Assembly (NCBI GenBank): GCA_900545995.1
Contig: URBM01000022.1
Span: 1-17,289, forward strand
Source: an uncultured Collinsella sp.
Lineage (GTDB): Bacteria > Actinomycetota > Coriobacteriia > Coriobacteriales > Coriobacteriaceae
Length of the DNA: 17,289 bases
Direction: 5' to 3'
This document shows positions 15,033 through 17,289 of the stretch, one piece after another; the stretch's first letter is position 1, and each line of letters starts with the position of its first letter. Under the pieces are notes generated by a model. It was not told the origin of the DNA and did not search any database. It saw only the letters and a program-made list of their open reading frames with translations. Made by a program: the position numbers and the translations under genes.

Positions 15033-16909
15033 CGGTCGCCGCCCTCCTTGCGCTCAATCGTCACGGTCTTGTCATTGGCCTTAAGCAGGTACAGATTGCC
15101 CGTCAGGTGCGTCAGCTCGCCACCGGACACCGCACCCGGCTCGCCGTTATTGGCGCGGAACATAAGCCAAGCCTCATCGTGGAAGTTGCCCAGGCTGAGC
15201 GTCCAGGCATCGTCACTCGTATCCATGCTCACCGTCACGGACGAAAAACGCTGGACGGCACCCGAGCACTCCGAACCCGTCTGGTGGCGCAGGTCGGGCG
15301 CAGACTTGGTAAGCCAGTCCAGGTAGTCGATCAGGCCGCCCTTGTAGACCTCCCAGCCCTCCTTAGCGCCGCGATCGGGATCCAGCAGGTCATCAGGATG
15401 CATAAAGTGAGTACTCACGTAGTGCATGTTGAGCTCGGACACAGCGGCGAGGCGCATGTAAGAATCCCCGACCATACCGCCCGAAACGATGCGCGGTTGC
15501 TCCACGATGCCATCGCTCGCCACGCCAAATTCCTGCACGTAGGGCAGGTCGGTGCCGTCCTCAAAGTACGTACTGGCAATGGTCTTAATGCGCGGAACGT
15601 CCTCGCCAATAATCTTACGGGCGCGGGCCGAAAGGATATTCGACGGCGGCACGTAGACCGAGCCGTGTGCATTGGGCAGCACCTCGTCTTGGAAGGCAAT
15701 GAGCTCGTTGAGCGATGCAACGAGCGTCTCCTTATTCTTCCACGTCTTATAGTCGTACAGCGTGCCATAGTCGGTGTCCCAGAGCGCCAGCGGCTGATGG
15801 TTGTAGCCGTGAAAGCCCAGCTCTCCGCCCATCTGCAGCAGCATACCGCCAAAGTAGCGGAACTGCGTGTTATCGGGCTGACGCGCGGGCTCAGTCTGAT
15901 TAACCGCATCCTCGTAGTTTTCGATCATCACGCCGGTATAGCGAATGTCGTATTGCTGCGCGAGTTTTTGCAGGTCGGGCCACCACACCTTGGAATAAAA
16001 ATCGGCGATAGAAAGGCCGTAGTCGCGTTTGATGTACGTGCCGTCGCCCGAGGGAACGGGGCTCGGGAAATCGTCCAGGTAAAACACCGCGCTATTGATG
16101 ACCGGATAGGCCGTGGCATCGCCCAACAGACTCACGGCCGCGGCATAGAAACCGCGCATGACCTTATCGTAGATACCGATATTGCACACCACGGTACGGC
16201 CGCTGCCGCAATCGCTCGACCAAATAAGCGGAGTACCCGTGTTGCCGGTTTTAGCCCACACGTGGGCGGTCTCACGCAGCAAAACCGAGAGCGACGAATT
16301 GAAGGGATCCGAGAGCTCATAACGCTGGCCACCGCCAATCACAAACTCCTCGCTCGGCACGATGCTCTCTGCCGTCGCATATTCATAGCCGGCAGAATCG
16401 ATGCCCAGCTTGGGACCGATTGCCTGCAGATAGCTCGAATTGTCCGGCGTCATGGCGAGCATCAGCGAACCGCCGGCGCTCACCCAGCTCATGATGTCGG
16501 AGAGGTGCGTACCGAGCCCATCGATCGAAGGCATCAGTAAAATCACGCGGTCGAAGGATGTGAGAGAAGGAATCGCATCAACACCATCGGTGGCAATATC
16601 CACATCACGGTGGGCAATTTTCATGTCGAGCAGAATCTGGTCAAACTGCTCTTTGACGTCCTCGACGCCATCTTGGCCCGAGTCGGTAATAACCAAGCAC
16701 GTGGGCTTTCGGCCAAACACCGCCGAGTTTGCCGGAACTGCGTCGTTGGCAGCGAGCATGCCCAGCTTATGCTGGCCCGCACTGTACTGCACGCCGGCAC
16801 GCTCCACCAGCAGCACGGCGGCCATGGCAATAAAGACCGCCCACACCACGAGGAGCCCCATCCAACGAAAGCGGCCTGCACGGTCGCGGATATGTTGCGC
16901 CACGCTCAT
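15029..16909 (-). CDS. DUF2194 membrane-anchored polysaccharide-deacetylase-like protein (PelA-like role)
   Basis: The 626-residue protein has a short cytoplasmic N-terminus, one membrane segment at about 16-36 and a large extracellular part. Residues 70-270 form a glutamine-amidotransferase/ThuA-like alpha/beta region (CLVITDSGQDGVEDV; VILLMPSIDG). Residues 275-510 resemble a carbohydrate esterase 4 deacetylase: FYLDDFPSP with D279/D280, GFHGYNH with H367 and H371 as metal ligands, and YVPPSN (419-424). The C-terminal 120 residues look like a beta-sandwich. In Gram-positive Pel loci a deacetylase stands in for the PelA deacetylase domain; no PelA hydrolase domain is seen here. The start is the ATG at 16909, which overlaps the upstream stop as ATGA and has GGAGGAGG directly upstream; a frame opening at 16933 is rejected. 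Confidence 0.85.
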   Translation of the reverse strand: MSVAQHIRDRAGRFRWMGLLVVWAVFIAMAAVLLVERAGVQYSAGQHKLGMLAANDAVPANSAVFGRKPTCLVITDSGQDGVEDVKEQFDQILLDMKIAHRDVDIATDGVDAIPSLTSFDRVILLMPSIDGLGTHLSDIMSWVSAGGSLMLAMTPDNSSYLQAIGPKLGIDSAGYEYATAESIVPSEEFVIGGGQRYELSDPFNSSLSVLLRETAHVWAKTGNTGTPLIWSSDCGSGRTVVCNIGIYDKVMRGFYAAAVSLLGDATAYPVINSAVFYLDDFPSPVPSGDGTYIKRDYGLSIADFYSKVWWPDLQKLAQQYDIRYTGVMIENYEDAVNQTEPARQPDNTQFRYFGGMLLQMGGELGFHGYNHQPLALWDTDYGTLYDYKTWKNKETLVASLNELIAFQDEVLPNAHGSVYVPPSNILSARARKIIGEDVPRIKTIASTYFEDGTDLPYVQEFGVASDGIVEQPRIVSGGMVGDSYMRLAAVSELNMHYVSTHFMHPDDLLDPDRGAKEGWEVYKGGLIDYLDWLTKSAPDLRHQTGSECSGAVQRFSSVTVSMDTSDDAWTLSLGNFHDEAWLMFRANNGEPGAVSGGELTHLTGNLYLLKANDKTVTIERKEGGDR

Positions 16910-17289
16910 CTGGCCTCCTCCCCGTCGCGCCAAAACGCCAACTTTTCGCGGTTGTCGGCGCTCAAATACACATGTTGCCTGTCAATCGCATCAATCACAC
17001 GGTGGACCTCGTCACCGTCGCGGCGCATCACGGCCAGCCGCAGGCAAAGCATCCAAACCTCCTGCTCCTCGGGCACGTCGAGCACCAGCTGGTCGGTCAC
17101 GGCCTGCGCCTCGTCGATCTGTCCGACATCGGCCAGCGCCGTCGCGTATCGAATGCGCAGCTCAAAAGTGTCTTCGCGCTCGCAGCGACGCGCAAGCAGG
17201 CGCGCGTACTGTTGGCGCTGAATCTGAGCAACGCGCCCCTCAGCCAAGCCCGAGCCCAAGTATTCACCAAGAAAATCACAGTATTCGAT
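16906..17289 (-). CDS. TPR protein, likely C-terminus of a PelE-like protein (partial)
   Basis: The reading frame is open to the window edge, giving 127 C-terminal residues. The visible part is all-helical with TPR-like spacing: LRIRYATALADVGQIDEAQAV, then EVWMLCLRLAVMRRDGDEV, then LSADNREKLAFW. PelE of Pel systems consists of N-terminal membrane helices and cytoplasmic TPR repeats that bind PelF/PelG, and it commonly precedes the deacetylase and pelF genes, so PelE is the best guess. The membrane part, if any, is outside the window. The frame ends in an ATGA overlap with the deacetylase gene. Confidence 0.6.
   Translation of the reverse strand: MEYCDFLGEYLGSGLAEGRVAQIQRQQYARLLARRCEREDTFELRIRYATALADVGQIDEAQAVTDQLVLDVPEEQEVWMLCLRLAVMRRDGDEVHRVIDAIDRQHVYLSADNREKLAFWRDGEEAR

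Noticed and set aside
15107..16540. Long plus-strand frame of 477 codons opposite the DUF2194 gene
   Set aside because: Antisense shadow; the minus strand has clear deacetylase motifs and coupled starts on both sides.
1..17289. CRISPR arrays, tRNA or rRNA genes, insertion sequences
   Set aside because: No regularly spaced direct repeats, cloverleaf patterns, rRNA-like stretches or transposase motifs were found on either strand.

Overview
The window looks like a contig end from a GC-rich Gram-positive gut actinobacterium of the class Coriobacteriia, most likely Collinsella. This is inference: the base composition, the housekeeping genes and the absence of outer-membrane export genes fit, but there is no rRNA to settle it. 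All but one of the genes lie on the minus strand. The first 24 bases are not genomic; they match the 3' end of the Illumina Nextera read-2 adapter, including the 19-base Tn5 mosaic end.

Housekeeping half (25-7742). Read in the direction of transcription (right to left) the order is guaB, leuS, then rimP-nusA-infB, with infB cut by the contig end. guaB is IMP dehydrogenase of the same 503-residue type as the Tritrichomonas foetus enzyme. leuS is leucyl-tRNA synthetase. rimP-nusA-infB is the conserved ribosome-maturation, transcription-elongation and translation-initiation operon; ylxR is missing from its usual place and NusA carries an extra Cys-Cys-Cys-His tail. A good sigma-70 promoter lies before rimP, and a strong intrinsic terminator sits directly in front of the rimP ribosome-binding site, which suggests attenuation. 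The 370-base guaB-leuS spacer has no gene but holds three palindromic structures: a REP-like element, a terminator-type hairpin, and a palindrome of about 119 nt in the leuS leader. A small ModE-type HTH protein is the only plus-strand gene.

Middle (7732-8736). A shortened protein of the Cys/Met-metabolism PLP enzyme family overlaps the 3' end of the ModE-like gene tail to tail. It has Arg where the Schiff-base Lys should be, so it is probably a pseudoenzyme.

Exopolysaccharide half (8851-17289). A tightly packed operon runs right to left from beyond the window: a TPR protein (PelE-like, partial), a DUF2194 membrane-anchored polysaccharide-deacetylase-like protein, PelF glycosyltransferase, PelG membrane transporter, a CotH-kinase lipoprotein, a VTC-type polyphosphate polymerase-domain protein and a DUF4956 membrane protein. 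Neighbours overlap by 4, 4, 11 and 14 nt or are 3 nt apart, so they should be co-translated. The first four genes match the core of Gram-positive Pel loci. Their fusion in one operon with the CotH/VTC/DUF4956 triad is the most interesting part of the window, because it suggests a Pel-like polymer whose synthesis or anchoring is linked to phosphoryl transfer or polyphosphate at the membrane.
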